From contig NC_087071.1 of the NCBI RefSeq assembly GCF_963678635.1, positions 21,109,194 through 21,173,193 of the forward strand: DNA of 64,000 nt. The letters are read 5' to 3'. The notes under the pieces are model-generated. The model searched no databases and was not told the origin of the DNA. It was given only the letters and a program-made list of their open reading frames with translations. Shown piece by piece: positions 47,801 to 59,500 of the stretch (position 1 is its first letter; each line of letters starts with the position of its first letter). Made by a program: the position numbers and the translations under genes. This stretch comes from Symsagittifera roscoffensis (lineage: Eukaryota; Xenacoelomorpha; Acoela; Convolutidae).

Positions 47801-49154
47801 TGTACAGCAAGAAGCTAGAGGCTCATCTGATCTATCATTTTCTTGGACTGACCAAATTCATTTTCCGGGTAAAAGCAGTAAAAATAGTAAAAGAAGTAAA
47901 AACAGGTCACAAATGAAGCTTTGTGGCTTACTTGGAAGAGTTTTTTGTTCCATGAAAATTGGAGTTTTTTGTTGTGCGTTTCAAGCTAAAATTTAGCGTA
48001 CTGGCGACGAATTACTCTCTATAAAAGTACCGTAAAAGGTAACCTTTGGGTGGTCTGTAGCTTTAGTCATTCGCTTCCCTCTCACTTATCCAAAAAAAAA
48101 ACAAAAAAAAAAATTTTTTCAAAAATTTTTTTTTTGCTATTTGGACAATGCTAAGTGTATGCTAAGTTTAAATTAGATAGCACCATAAAATCAATAATAC
48201 TCATTTTTTTTTGTTTTTGGTCAACAAAAATGTTTCAGGAGCCAGGATGATAACAAAACTCTCAGAATGCGCAGCAGTAGCAAAACCGGCCACGAATTTG
48301 GTCTGAAATTGACTCTCTTCCTCGATTACGCCGAGTACATTGGTTTGTTTGCGCCAAACGTAGGAGCCAGAGTGTTAGTTCACGATCCTCGAGTTCTACC
48401 CGACTTGCAATCCGAAAGTTTCTCAGTTGCCGCCGGTGAGACCACATTTATAGCTGTGAAGAAAGAAGTTGTCGAAAGAAAAGGCGGTTATTATGACAAT
48501 TGTACCAAAACGTGGCCAAAATCTCTAAAACTTTCAGAGGAAACTCAGAAAAAATGGCCGGTTTATACACAAGAATCCTGTCTGAAAGTTTGTTTAACTA
48601 ACAATTTGGCCCTGGAATGCGAATGTACGGATAGTTATGAAACTGATTATAGTACTGACAGTAATATTAATAATAACTCTTGGTATTACTGTCGCAATAC
48701 CAATAGAAAAGAAAGTGAATGTCGCAAAGGAATTTACAATGCGTTTCGTCATCACAATTTAACATGTGATTGTCCTGCGGCCTGCTACACGAGCGAGTTT
48801 TTATTGACACAATCTAGATCGCCCTGGCCTTCTAAAAACTACAGCCCTTATTTCGCATCCAAAATGCTGAAATCGAACTCAAATAGAGTCGTCTCCTATA
48901 TGCGAAGTTTGATTACAACAAATAACAGTGAGAAGGCAATGCAAGAAAGCTTCAAGGAAAACTTCGTTCGACTGGAAATCTTCTATGAGGCGCTCAATTT
49001 CAGAAAAATATCGGAATCAGCAGCTTATGATTTGTCATCGCTGGTTTCAGACTTCGGCGGTAATATAGGTCTATGGCTGGGTTGGAGTATTTTTGCGCTT
49101 TTTGAGCTAGTAGAGTTTACTTTCCATTGTTTCGAAGCCATTTTGCATAGATAA
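41312..49154 (+). CDS. Channel gene 2: complete DEG/ENaC subunit with LDLa-LDLa-CUB cassette
   Basis: Five exons: 41312-41819, 44202-44339, 45513-45629, 46612-47743 and 48239-49154. All junctions are GT-AG with phases 1, 1, 1 and 2, and the total is 937 codons including TAA. The protein (936 aa) would be a plasma-membrane cation channel subunit of the degenerin/ENaC/ASIC superfamily, trimeric by family precedent. Order: cytosolic N-terminus, TM1 (about 72-92), [11 protein letters not shown] (115-125), LDLa-1 (from Cys 167), LDLa-2, CUB (about 262-390), furin-type sites and an Asp/Tyr repeat (about 473-552), then finger, palm, thumb and TM2 with GWS near residue 912. It has the most intact cassette of the three paralogs. 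Ligand and ion selectivity cannot be read from sequence. Confidence 0.92.
41900..42100 (+). other. GC-richer open stretch in gene 2 intron 1
   Basis: A 79-codon open stretch (41908-42147) is visibly less AT-rich than the surrounding intron and reads like coding sequence for its first 55 codons ([20 protein letters not shown]). It is not needed to join exons 1 and 2 of gene 2, whose phases and LDLa cysteines match directly. It may be a captured gene or transposon fragment. No family recognised. Confidence 0.3.
42870..43165 (+). repeat. Dispersed repeat, about 300 bp (copy 1)
   Basis: Shares an ordered set of phrases with 50700-51000: TTGGAGCAATTT.TAAGACG, TCTCCGCTTAC-like, AAACCCTCATAACTT, ACAAAAA...CACAGG, GAACAACA.TACTTTTTGAATGAT and CCGAGCACA.ATATTC. 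Same orientation, roughly 75-80 percent similar by eye. Type unknown. This copy lies in intron 1 of gene 2. Confidence 0.65.
44202..44339 (+). CDS. Gene 2 exon 2: LDLa-1 module
   Basis: A symmetric phase 1-1 exon of 46 codons, after TTGTTATTTAG and before AAATCAG|GTATTT. Encodes YHQC.....CIPPAWIC.....C.DNSDESD....C. With the Cys from exon 1 it gives six cysteines, and the acidic DNSDESD box is the calcium-binding element of LDLa modules. A free-standing symmetric exon of this type is the classic unit of exon shuffling. Confidence 0.93.
44583..45127 (-). mobile_element. hAT-type MITE with perfect 8-bp target duplication, in gene 2 intron 2
   Basis: Begins CACGGGCGGATTTAG and ends ATCCTATGTCCGCCCCTG. 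CAGGACTC flanks it at 44575-44582 and again at 45128-45135. Internal words (AAAGGCCCCTTTGGCGCC, GCGCGCGCC, GGCGCAGAAATTTTGGCCAAAAC) match the element at 60564-61004. About 545 bp, with no coding capacity. Confidence 0.9.
45513..45629 (+). CDS. Gene 2 exon 3: first part of LDLa-2
   Basis: A symmetric phase 1-1 exon of 39 codons, after TTTTGTTATAG and before AGTGGAG|GTAAAA. Encodes an acidic linker and IC..GFYKC....QC...CDGIPEC, the first five cysteines of an LDLa module. The DESEE acidic box and the sixth Cys are at the start of exon 4. In gene 3 the whole module is in one exon, so an intron has been gained or lost inside it. Confidence 0.9.
46612..47743 (+). CDS. Gene 2 exon 4: end of LDLa-2, CUB domain, furin sites, Asp/Tyr repeat, finger
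   Basis: Opens after TTCATTTTTTAG in phase 1 with [10 protein letters not shown], completing LDLa-2. The CUB domain shows NFTSPNYP, four cysteines (GC/SC region, SDC, DDC, RVC), an acidic [14 protein letters not shown] stretch like the CUB calcium site, and a final GFMLSYKSV strand. The linker holds KSKR|H and RFRR|S cleavage motifs and an extraordinary Asp/Tyr/Asn repeat (47266-47500). Finger sequence follows (SDFKRAAYF...[10 protein letters not shown] and [11 protein letters not shown]), ending AG|GTGAAA in phase 2. Confidence 0.93.
47266..47500 (+). repeat. In-frame Asp/Tyr minisatellite in gene 2
   Basis: GATTAC/GATTAT hexamers and longer GATTACGATACCAAC-type units encode DYDYDYD runs and [10 protein letters not shown]-type repeats, about 80 residues, in frame inside exon 4. 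No other paralog has it. It is extracellular by topology and would be highly acidic, with possible tyrosine sulfation or cation binding. Confidence 0.9.
48239..49154 (+). CDS. Gene 2 exon 5: palm, thumb and TM2 pore
   Basis: Starts after AATGTTTCAG in phase 2 and ends with TAA. Order and motifs match gene 1: [33 protein letters not shown], the thumb starting [10 protein letters not shown] and followed by CECTD and [22 protein letters not shown], and TM2 [20 protein letters not shown] with a G-W-S filter. A Ser sits at the degenerin position where genes 1 and 3 have Asp. AATAAA lies 177 bp after the stop. Confidence 0.94.
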
Positions 49155-49330
49155 TGAACTTTAAAGGAAAATATTTTATTTTGATAAAACTTTTATTATG
49201 AGTTTCATTGTGTGTTTTTCATAATTTGTGTTACTCTAGTAAATTTTTAAAGACTGTCTCAAATTTGCGTACTTATTCGAAAAATATGATATAAAATTCA
49301 AATATTATTTAAATTCTACAAGCAAAGTAA

Positions 49331-49336
49331 AATAAA
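49331..49336 (+). terminator. Candidate polyadenylation signal of gene 2
   Basis: AATAAA 177 bp after the gene 2 stop codon, the first canonical hexamer downstream. Position fits a short 3' UTR. No cleavage site evidence. Confidence 0.45.
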
Positions 49337-49339
49337 CAA

Positions 49340-50560
49340 ATTTTGTTTGCAGTTTTAAGTACAAATTTTGACGCGTTTTTCATTAATATGCAATCGAATA
49401 TTTTATAAAAAATGTCACCAAGTTCATAGCCAATTGAATCTTATCTGCAATAATTTTGTCAATTTTTCACTTTTCGAAAAAACTGATGGAAGTTTAATGT
49501 TGGGGTGATTCATTCGTATAAGTGGATTTTTTTACTAGCAAATTTGAAAAACGTTTTGTTTTATCTTTTAAAAATACATACTCTTAGCTCAAGTCTTAAT
49601 AAATTTTCCTATTGGGATAGTTATTATGAACATTTGGGTGTTTGTACAAAGCGAGGTTTGTATATCAGGGCTGGTTAAAACGCAATTAAATTCCAGTTTT
49701 GATTTAACGCCTTGCATCTGCCATTTAAGCATCTGACTCAGATGTCATACCGAATTGAAACTCAGACAAAATTGATGACTCGAGTGCTAGTCACAGTTCT
49801 GATTTCATTTCCTGTATGATTGTAAATGATAATAATCATAATAATAATCATAATAAATTGTTTTCAGGCTAGTTTTTCAGTAATGCTGCTTGTTATAAAC
49901 CGCATTTACAACCATTTAACAAACATTGGCCTGAGAGATAGTCATGAGACCTTCTGGTCTATTTTCAGACTTCTCTAAGCGGAAAAATTAAATTCTTCCC
50001 CTAATAACCTCAGGTATAATCGGTATCGACCCGAACGCAAAAAAAGCATACAAACACGAGCTTCCTAAAAAAGAAAAAAAGAGGAAAAATTAAAAACAAA
50101 CTGTTGTGATGTTATTCTGAATTTCCTAGTATATTGTGTTCAATAGATCTTCATTGTAGATGAAGTTATCTAAGAAAAGATGGTTTTTTCTGTTTGTGGC
50201 TGTTTTAGACATTTTCTGGGCTTATTTCATAGTTAAAGATGCAACTAAATGTTTTCTTAATCTTTTTCTGCAGCGAGTTTTTTAATTTTAAAATTTGCAC
50301 CAGACTTTAAATTTTTCGAGTTTCTTCTTTGTTTTGATATTTCACTCAGGTCTTCATCAGTTGCAACGTTGCGTAAAGTATCTACTGGGAAATTTTCTGG
50401 ATTCTTTTATTTAAGGCTTTAAAAATTTTATATATGTGAAGCTCAGTAGATATATACATTTTGTGTGTTTCCTGGGCTTAACTTTTTGCGCCGAATCTAT
50501 GCTTAAAGAAAAATATTCTGTATATTCTCTTGAGATCATTATCCAGTTGTTTGTTGTTGT
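49340..50560. other. Intergenic sequence, no recognisable feature
   Basis: AT-rich, with one short ATAATAATCAT microsatellite near 49830-49857. No gene, RNA or element supported. Confidence 0.55.
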
Positions 50561-50699
50561 TTCATAGCAAATAGATGCTCCAGTCAGATTTCATTATTTT
50601 TACGGTTGAATGCGACTGCATCCCCCCACACGCCATTCAAAATACGAAAAGATAGAATTTGTTCCTTGTAACAAATCATCTATGGCAAATAGGCTTCGT

Positions 50700-51000
50700 T
50701 CAACCAATTTGGAACGATTTATAAGACGGATTAAATCTCCGCTTACGCGTTAATAGCGTTATTTATAACGCGCGTATATTGTCCTAAATTGGTCAAAATG
50801 GCCAAAATGGCAATCTTTAAACCCTCATAACTTTACAAAAACTAATCACAGGACAAATATATCTTTTCAAATTTAAGTTCAGGACAACAATACGTTTTGA
50901 ATGATAAAAAAAAATCCGTCGAAAATGGCTAGTTTAAAAAGCTAAATTTGTCTGAAGAAAAAAAAACCACCCCGAGCACAAATATTCCGTTACTTTCGTG
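50700..51000 (+). repeat. Dispersed repeat, about 300 bp (copy 2)
   Basis: Second copy of the repeat at 42870-43165. Contains TTATAACGCGCGTATA, a palindrome near 50752-50780 absent in copy 1. Confidence 0.65.
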
Positions 51001-51429
51001 CCTCGCCAGTATAATTTTCAGCAAAGTCCAAAAAGCAGCTCTTTCAAAATCAAGAAGATTATGATTATGTGTAGAGCTATCTGTGACTTTTTGTTATGTG
51101 TACCTACGTTTATTTTGAATCAATGTGTGAGTGCAAAGCGGATAAATTCCTGTCAATTAAAGTGAATGCGATGTGCAACTGGAATACTCAAGTTCTAAAG
51201 TGCCTACGCAAAACTAAACATCTCGTTGCACATGAAAAGAGCAGATTTTGTGTCGGTTGCCAATTATTGTCACTTTTTCCGGAGTTTTTTACCCTGTTGG
51301 AAAGACATATAAGCTCTCGTGTTGCTTGAGGATGTCGAAATTTCTGTCAATAGTGGAAGGGGCAAAAGTTCTTTGAATTACTTCTGGTTGGTTACGGGCT
51401 CTAGTCTTTGAAAACTGACACGAAACTGC

Positions 51430-52995
51430 CAATCGAACAGTTTGCTCGTCAACAGCTGACTTTATCTTTGTTGCTATGATGCTGGTGTATGCAGGAATTT
51501 GGAGCTCTGGTACGTTTTCGGATAAACATTCTTATACAACCAATCATCCCACAAAAGTTTCACGAAATTGCTCGATCCTCTCAGTAACATGCATTTCTTT
51601 TTGGGTATTTGCCTCATTTTTCACATATGCGAGCTCAATATTGTACATATCTAACGAGGATTGCCGTTTTTTTCGATCGCATGACCCTTAAATGCATTTT
51701 AGCGCTTTTGTTGTGATAAGCTTCATGTATGGTAGTCCATCGTGCATTAGTTTACACAAGTTTCAAAAAGAATGATTTTTTTCGCGTTTTCTTTGTTATA
51801 TGGTAAAAACTGCGGATTAAATGTTAATTTAGCTTGATGGTCCAAAAGTTTAATCAAGTCTATTAAGTGCTCAGCTTTCTATCGAGACTAAAATTGAATC
51901 TAGATGACAGTAACCAAAAGAAGTAGAAAAAACTTTTAAATGTCCTTAAACTAGATGTGATAAAAGAGAAAACTTAGTTCGGGATAAAAATTCATGCAGT
52001 AGTTAGGCATAAACTAGAATGACATATGGTAGAATGGGATAACCTATACTGTCCTGCTACCAATTCGTCGAGTCTATACAGTTCTCGATGACACTTTGAG
52101 CGCAATAGCTAGTTTTTTTTACAAATACATATATAAAAATTGGCCCAAATACGCTGTCATATCTGTCCAATTGGCCAAATCTGCGGACACAACCTGGCAG
52201 CTACAATTTTACATGCCAAATTAACAGTTTTCTCATCATCGGCGGACTGTAAATTTGTCTCAGTGATGCTGATGTATGCAGGATTTTCGATTTCTATTGC
52301 ATTTTTTGATAAATTTTCTTGCAACCGATCATCCCAGAAAAGTTTCATGAAAATGCTCGTTCATCTGCGATACATGCCGGTCATCTTGACATTTGCGTCT
52401 CTTCACACTTATGCGAGCTCCATTTTGAACACCGCCATTGAGCATTCTTTTTTTTTCTGATCGATTGACCCTTAAATGCAAATATTTACGGCTTTTGTTG
52501 TGAAAACCTTCACGTAGGGTAGGTCATTGTCTATCAGTTTGCTTGAAATAAATAGAAACATTTTTTCTCGTTTTTGTGTGATATAGCCAAAATTGCAGAT
52601 TAATTGTGAATTGAGCAAAACAATTAAAAATCTTAGTCAAGTCTATTAAGTGCTAAACTTAATATCGAGACGAGAATTGAATCTAGATGACAGGAACCAA
52701 AAGAAGTAAATTATTTTAAATATGTCCCTTAAACTAGATGTGATAACGAGAAAAATTAAATTGGGATAACATATCATGCGGTAGTTAGGCATGAGGTAGA
52801 ATGACATATAGTAGAATGGGATGGCCTATTTTGTCCTACTACCAATTTGCCGCCTCTATACAGTTCTCGATGACACTTTCTAACACAATGGATAATTTTT
52901 TTACAAAACCAAACATAAAAATTGGCCCAAATATGTGGTCAATTCTGCCCAATTGGCCAACTTTGTGGTTACATTTATGCAGTTACGATTTTACG
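51430..52995 (+). repeat. Two-copy tandem duplication, unit about 780 bp
   Basis: 51430-52212 and 52213-52995 share long phrases at a constant offset of about 780 bp: TGATGCTG.TGTATGCAGGA, TTGAATCTAGATGACAG.AA, AGTTAGGCAT, GTAGAATGGGAT and ATACAGTTCTCGATGACACTTT. Roughly 80 percent similar by eye, so the duplication is old. Open frames in either copy are not conserved between them. Confidence 0.75.
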
Positions 52996-53403
52996 GTTAC
53001 AACACTTTGATTTCCGTCTCCAATATTTCATGATTTGTTGAAAATTTTTAAGATTGAGAATTATGGTTTCTATGGTCGAAATCAGTCTGAATAAAAAACA
53101 ACGAAGAGAAAAATTGTTCAATTTTCTTCAAAATGGGAACAAGAATGCAATGCAATATTCCGTGCTTAAATTTTTTTTTAATTTTTTTGTAGTTTGCATG
53201 TCAACAACATCAATCCCGAAAAAAAACCCGAAGATAAAATCGGCGTTTGAATTCGACTCACAGAAAAATAAAGTTTTAAGATATTCAACGAAATAATAAT
53301 TACTTCTTATTGAATATCCTTTGTCATCCACTTTGTCGCTCAAAATTGTTGAATATCTGCAACAATGTAACACTTTTTGGTGCTTCATAAGTATTAATAC
53401 CCG

Positions 53404-54327
53404 CACTGATAAAAATGGTTTCGCATCGATTTAAATTGATTTTAAATTGATTCTAAAACAATCCAAAGCAATTAATAATGTATATTTTACGTAATTAAAT
53501 GGATTTTAAATCGATTTATATCCATCTCTTTTTTAAACTTTGGGTCAATTTAAGTGTCTTAAAAATCAATTTTATTCAATTTGGATGAATTTTCAGACTC
53601 ATTAAAATCAGTTTTTTTTGCTAAAACGGCAAAAAAATAACATACTTTTTAGAAAAATTAATTAAAATATTTTATTTTCGATTTTTTAACGTGCCAGTTG
53701 ATAACGTACCAGTTGATAAAGAAAATCATTGTTACTCAGACTAGGGGAAAAACTCTATGTAGCATACAAAGATAGGGTCAGAAAAAATTGAATTTTGATC
53801 TGAATATTATGCAATTAAATCATAGAAAATCATGAATGATAATCAGATTTTGAGCAAAAACTTATGAAAGGAATCGAGAAACAGGTCAATATAGATCAGT
53901 TTTTGAATGCAAAATGTGCAAGGAAATTATAGTTTTTTATCGATATTTGCTCTTTTTATGCTACAATACGCTATGGATGTTGTAAAATGAAAATTGAAAG
54001 GCAAAAAATAAATGCAAAACAAAACTCAAAACTGGTGAATTTTTTTTTGAAAAAAATCGACCCAAATCAATTTCAGTTCGTTTTAATCCCCTTGAAGATA
54101 AAAACAATTTAAGACTGGAAAAAATGGATTCAAATTGATTTAAAATCGAGTTGAATTAATTTTTGTAGCTGGTGTTTAAGATCAATTTAAATCAATTTTA
54201 AAGCAATTCAAATTAGTCTTTATCTTTTTTATTTAATTTTGTACTTTTTTCATAGTAAAATTGATCTAAGTTCATTCAACATAGTTTTTTCATACTAAAA
54301 TTGATCTTAATCCATTTTTGCCACTGC
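53404..54327. mobile_element. Inverted-repeat element, CAGTG-type termini
   Basis: Left end CACTGATAAAAATGG and right end CCATTTTTGCCACTG are imperfect inverted repeats (12 of 15). Both subterminal regions carry multiple AAATTGATTTTAAATTGA-type words in opposite polarity. This is a typical MITE layout and CAGTG ends are common in hAT relatives. No target duplication could be confirmed and no protein is encoded. Confidence 0.55.
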
Positions 54328-54329
54328 CG

Positions 54330-55760
54330 GTAACCAGTCAAACTCACTGATTTAGGTTTGCACAGATAGCAAATAACCTTCTACAACTGAGGTTGAAAAA
54401 CTTGAAAACTCTTTATTAGATATCAAAACAAAAAAAAATTATTTATGACCTTTTTTGCAATAAAGTTTTCGAAAGTTTTTAATTTTTTTTATTTCAGTGA
54501 CAAAATCAACTAATTTTTAACTAAAATTTAATGATCAGAACTTTGTGTTTAACTCTGGTTAACCGGAACCCTTTATTTTTGATTACACAAATTAAAAGTT
54601 GCAATCGTTAATAGCCGATGAAAATGTGGTTTTCGAAAAAAAGTGGATTATATGTTTTTGTTTGAATTATTTTGATTATCTGAGCTTTTTTTAGCAGTTT
54701 CAAAGGTTTGCCGACAAATCAAGAGAGATTAAACTGATCGCCCACACCCATTTTGATTTTCTGTTGTATTTAGGGTCGAAGTTTATTTGTTTGTTTGCAC
54801 CATTCAATAACATCCGTTACGCTATTTTGATATGTGAGCTATCTCAATCAATTTTCCCGATTGCCCCAATAAACAAATTAGAAAAGAATATTTGGCAAGT
54901 TATTGAATTTGATGATAAAAAGGTACGAAAGTGTGTTTTTAAAACCATCAAAGGCGGCATTCGTTGTAAGTTGTATCTACATAACCGAAGATAACTAGTC
55001 TGGTAACTACTCTCGGCGTTCAATAAATAAATGCAGCAGCTAGCCGAGAGCTAGAAAAAAAAACAAATTTGAAATCTAAATCTGGAACCTTGACAAAAAT
55101 CTGATTCCGATTCAGTCGCATTTATTTGAGTAACATTTCCCAGAAGCGAACGTTTACCATCAACTACACCACTATAACCAATATACAAAAACTCCAATCA
55201 TCATTATACACCAATCAGTTCCACGAAGTTAAGAATAATTTTAAAATAGAATATTCTGGAATATCATCTTGTTTTTTACTGACCTTCGGCTATTTGACCA
55301 AAATACAATCGGCACAATTCAACTGCATCTTAAGCCCGACACGGTTTGTATATTGGTATAATTGTTTAATTATAAGAATGCCTCGGCTAACATTTGTTTA
55401 CTTTTCATAGGGTTTGTCTGATCTAAATTGATAAACGAGTGTTCAATCAAATGACAGTTTTATAGTTGTTTGATGATATGCGTTAGGGTTTTAGTCAGCT
55501 AATTCAAAACTCTTAGACACAGAACAAAAACTTGCGACTGCATTTTTTTCCATGAACTCCTTTATTTTTTAGTTTTTAAAGCTAATTCTTACGCAATAAT
55601 TGGTAATCATTACTCGTACCAGAAAAAAATATAAATATATATAAAATTTTATGCTCAGAAATTAATTTTTTTTTTCATTTCCATTGTAACTTTTTCAGAG
55701 CAAAGTCTTATCTCCGGTTTTTTTATTCGCGCCTAAGTTTTCCCTTCCTCCCTATTATAA
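54330..55760. other. Region upstream of gene 3, no clear gene
   Basis: Short plus-strand open frames (54764-54994, 55126-55410) are somewhat less AT-rich but have no family motifs or repeat partners. It presumably includes the gene 3 promoter and 5' exon, which cannot be located. Confidence 0.45.
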
Positions 55761-55762
55761 AA

Positions 55763-55855
55763 ATGGAAGAAGAAAAACCAAGAAGTATTCTTCGCCAACG
55801 AGAACCGTTTCAATATTCTGGCAAGTTAGAAAAAACAAGCGAAGTTCAATCCGAC
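55763..55855 (+). other. Possible upstream coding exon of gene 3
   Basis: An ATG-started basic frame (MEEEKPRSILRQREPFQYSG and onward) lies 0.3 kb before gene 3 exon 1 and could supply a longer cytosolic N-terminus. A donor at GAC|GTAAAA (phase 0) would need a phase-0 acceptor before 56156, and none with matching phase was found. Joining is therefore unproven. Confidence 0.3.
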
Positions 55856-56155
55856 GTAAAAGGCGGGCTTTTTTTTTTTACTATTCCATCCAAAAATATA
55901 TTTTTAAATTTTCAAACAATAGATTATCCGAGAAAAAAAATAATCTCAGTAAAAAATAAATTAGCTCTCACATAAAAGGCACAATAAAAAGCAAAAAAAA
56001 TCTCAATTATGGTGGAATAGTAAAAAAAAATCATCAAAGGGACCGCCGAAACCACCTTCAATGCTCCGCTTCATATACCACCGCAACAAAAACTGCAACG
56101 TCGATCGTTTGCACCCCAACGAATTTCTCGATTCTTCCAAAACAAAACAGCTGAA

Positions 56156-56513
56156 ATGGTCATGCGAAGGGCGAGAAAAAGACTTCGTGATGCAATAATG
56201 CCTCAAGTGGGCGGAACTCACAAAACATTTCGCTATATTTGGATACTTATTTATCTAGGTTTGATGGCAACATTTTCATACTCTCTGTACAGAATTATTG
56301 ACAAGTATCGCAAATACCCTACCAATATGGAAATCACAATAGTGTCAGCTTCGTGGCTAGAGTTTCCAGCTGTTACGATTTGCAATGAGAATCCGGTGCA
56401 GAAGTCTTTGATTAGCCGGTTGAAACTTCACAAGGATTTGAAGTATTTGGATGATTACATTCACAATCATGTGCTGCAACTTGCTGGCGACAACGAAACA
56501 ACGTGTGGAGAAG
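56156..56513 (+). CDS. Gene 3 first visible exon: TM1 and post-TM1 motif
   Basis: Encodes RKRLRDAIMPQ, then WILIYLGLMATFSYSLY (TM1) and LEFPAVTICNENPVQKS, all aligned with gene 2 exon 1. HG is absent and LRDA stands in its place. It ends TTCGEG|GT in phase 1, providing the first Cys of LDLa-1. Start codon uncertain. Confidence 0.88.
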
Positions 56514-59500
56514 GTAACGTTCAGTTTAACCTTTTTGTCATTTGTGAAGAATAAATATAGGTGTTAAAAGCTAAGTCTCTGAGAAGAAAAAATTTTGTAG
56601 AAAAAGTTCAACACATTTCCACAAATCGATAGTATGTCAGACCGCACTTCTTTATAACATCTCATTCCGGGCTTTTGGGAGCTTAGAGTTTTTTGCCCCG
56701 CATTCTGTTCGTTTTGATATTTTGACAAAATTAACTTTTGATTCTGACCAAAAATAACGGCACGGGAACTATAAAAAATAACGGTCAAATAACCCGGAAA
56801 TTTATTCACCCAAAAAAACTTCTACAAAAAACAGGCCACTCTATAAGAAGGCAAAACGTGAAAACTTTTGCTTAAAAGAAAATGAGTCAGTCTACTTTTA
56901 AGTTTTTTTAGCCCATTTTACGGCATTTTTTAGCTGAAAAACATTCTGTGTCGTTATTAGAAGTACACTAACGGGCGTAAAATCGCATCTTTTATTACCA
57001 ACAACTCTGTAGGATCCTAAAAGAAAAGGTTTGTCAGTTATTTTGGTTTATTTGCTATTTGAGAAAGGTAATAAAGTGCATCACACACAGGAGTTCCATG
57101 GATAATAATCGATTATAATGGAAAACTGTTGTCTAAAATGTTGTCATTATAATCCTTTATTCTTGCAAATTTAGACCAAGAAACCGAATATATTGTCATT
57201 ACAATCGATTATTTTCGTCATAACACAATCCCTTAAAATCCATTAAAATCCATTACAACGGATCTGCGTTACTCACGGCCTACTCGCAATCTAAACCTAC
57301 TCAAACTAATCCCCCTTTCTTTTGCCCCATCCGAAAATGGCCAAACCCCCTCCCCCAACTTCACTAGGATTGTCCTTACGCCCACCCTCATGTTTACTAA
57401 AGTTTACCCCCAAACCACCCTCCCAAGTTACAGTTTACCCCCCCCCCCCCCTCAGTTTTGTTTACCATTAAACGGGGCGGGGGAGGTTACTCAGTTGTTC
57501 CACCACCCACCATTTTTACCCCGCCCACGTTCAGTAAACGGGGGAGGGGGTAAAATGAAAGAGGGGTAAACTGTGGGGGGGGGGGGGGATACGTGACAAA
57601 AAAAAATAAAAATTGAAAAGTGAAGAAATATAACATTTTATGAAACCTAATACGTAGCAACTGTACTAAACAGGAAATGAGATAACTTTGAAAAAAATTA
57701 TAAAATTTATGACTAACCTTTCGGAAAAATCCAGTATAATTGAGTGTAATCAATTATAAGGGATTATATTGGCATACATATAATCCATTTCTAATATTGA
57801 TATAAAAAATACTAGGATTATAATCCATTTTCGATGAATTATAATCGATTGATTTGTAATTTTGTAGATACTGACTATAAAATGACAATATAATCGAATA
57901 TCATCCATAGAACTTCAATGAGGGATAATAACCATTTGCCAAGCTGCAGGTTGGATCATTTTTGGCATCATTTTTTTTGCATATGAAATATCAATAAAAT
58001 TAACAATTTTCCAGATATAACTAACGTGGAAAATTTTGATATTTATTTATCGAAGTTTTTCTGCTACAGTGGATTGAAACCCGCACTTAAATGCCTATTG
58101 TTTATACTTTGGCTCCGAGTATATTGGCTACTTTTATTCGATTAAAATTGTACAAATTTGACCATGAAATCGATTAATTTGTTACTATAAATGATTAATT
58201 TTTGGAAAAAAAAACATCTTCAGCAATCAATTATAATTCAAAACTTTTGACATTGAAACTGAATGTTTGGCCAGTATAGTCCACAAGAAATTATCATATT
58301 CGAAGAAAAAATCCATTATTATCCGATATAACCGCTTTTAATTCATTTTAATTTTGATGTGTTTGAAAATTATTGCAGAAGTTTTGCAAGATACTTTATG
58401 GCATGCTCTCAACACGTTTAAATTTCCAGGTCTTTTATGCTATTTTTCTTATGCCATGTCTCTTACGCAAGAAATTCTATACCATGTATCTTGCACGTTT
58501 AGGAAGCCATGTCTCTTACACCCAACCCCCGCCCCCGTTACACATAACAGGAGAGACAAGGAGTAATGGCTGCTTAAATTTGATAAAATAGGGCGTGAAT
58601 AGCAAATAAGTTCAGTTTAAGTTTAGCTTGAGCAAATAAAAAATGTAACGGTTAAAAATTGTGAATGAAAAAACTGATAAAAAACACAATTATAAATCTC
58701 ACCTTTGAACTTTTCCAGTATAATGTGTGTTCAGCCAAAAAAACTGCCAAGTTTTACACTGTGTTTGAAACTTTCAGACAAATTTAAAATGATATGGATA
58801 TGGTCCATAATGAGCGATTATAATGGATTAAATAAAATGATTCTTATTGATTTGGCAAAGTGTAATGTTATAATGTATTTTTGATCTGAATTGATCGATT
58901 ATTTATCATTTTTAGTGAGATCAACAAAAAACCGATTAACAAAAAGTCCTACATGAAACAATTTTAAGCAAGAACAATGCAGCAGAAAGAAGCTGCAGTT
59001 TCTTACCCGCACCGAGCGCCCATGGATCATAGATTATTTTATCATAATGTGGTCGGTATCTATAAAATCACAAATTAAGCTATTATAATCTTTTAAAAAC
59101 TGATAATGAACCTGATATTTTTTATGTCAGTATAATGTTTATATTTTTAATACCCAATATAATCCATAATAACCGGTTATAATCAATCATAAAAAAATTT
59201 TCGAGGGTTTAGTCATGAAATTTACAACTTTGTTTCAAAATTATCTCATTTCCTGTTTAGTTGTCTCATTTTCTGGTAAGTTGTTGTCTTCAGATGAACC
59301 AAAAGGGTGACAAGAGTATTTAGTCTTAGAGATTTTGTTATTGAAAACAATTTTTTTAAATTTTCGATTATAAAATAGATTTGTGTTGTATGAACTATAA
59401 TCAAGTTTGAGCGAATGGCAGTTGTGGTAAGCTGGCAGGGTCGTGGGGGTGGTGAGGGGGGTTTAAACTGTGGGGCGTATTAGACTTCATAAAATGTTTT

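Noticed and set aside
57487-57753. Minus-strand frame with proline run
   Set aside because: The prolines come from G/C homopolymers of a repeat and the frame is not conserved in related repeat copies.
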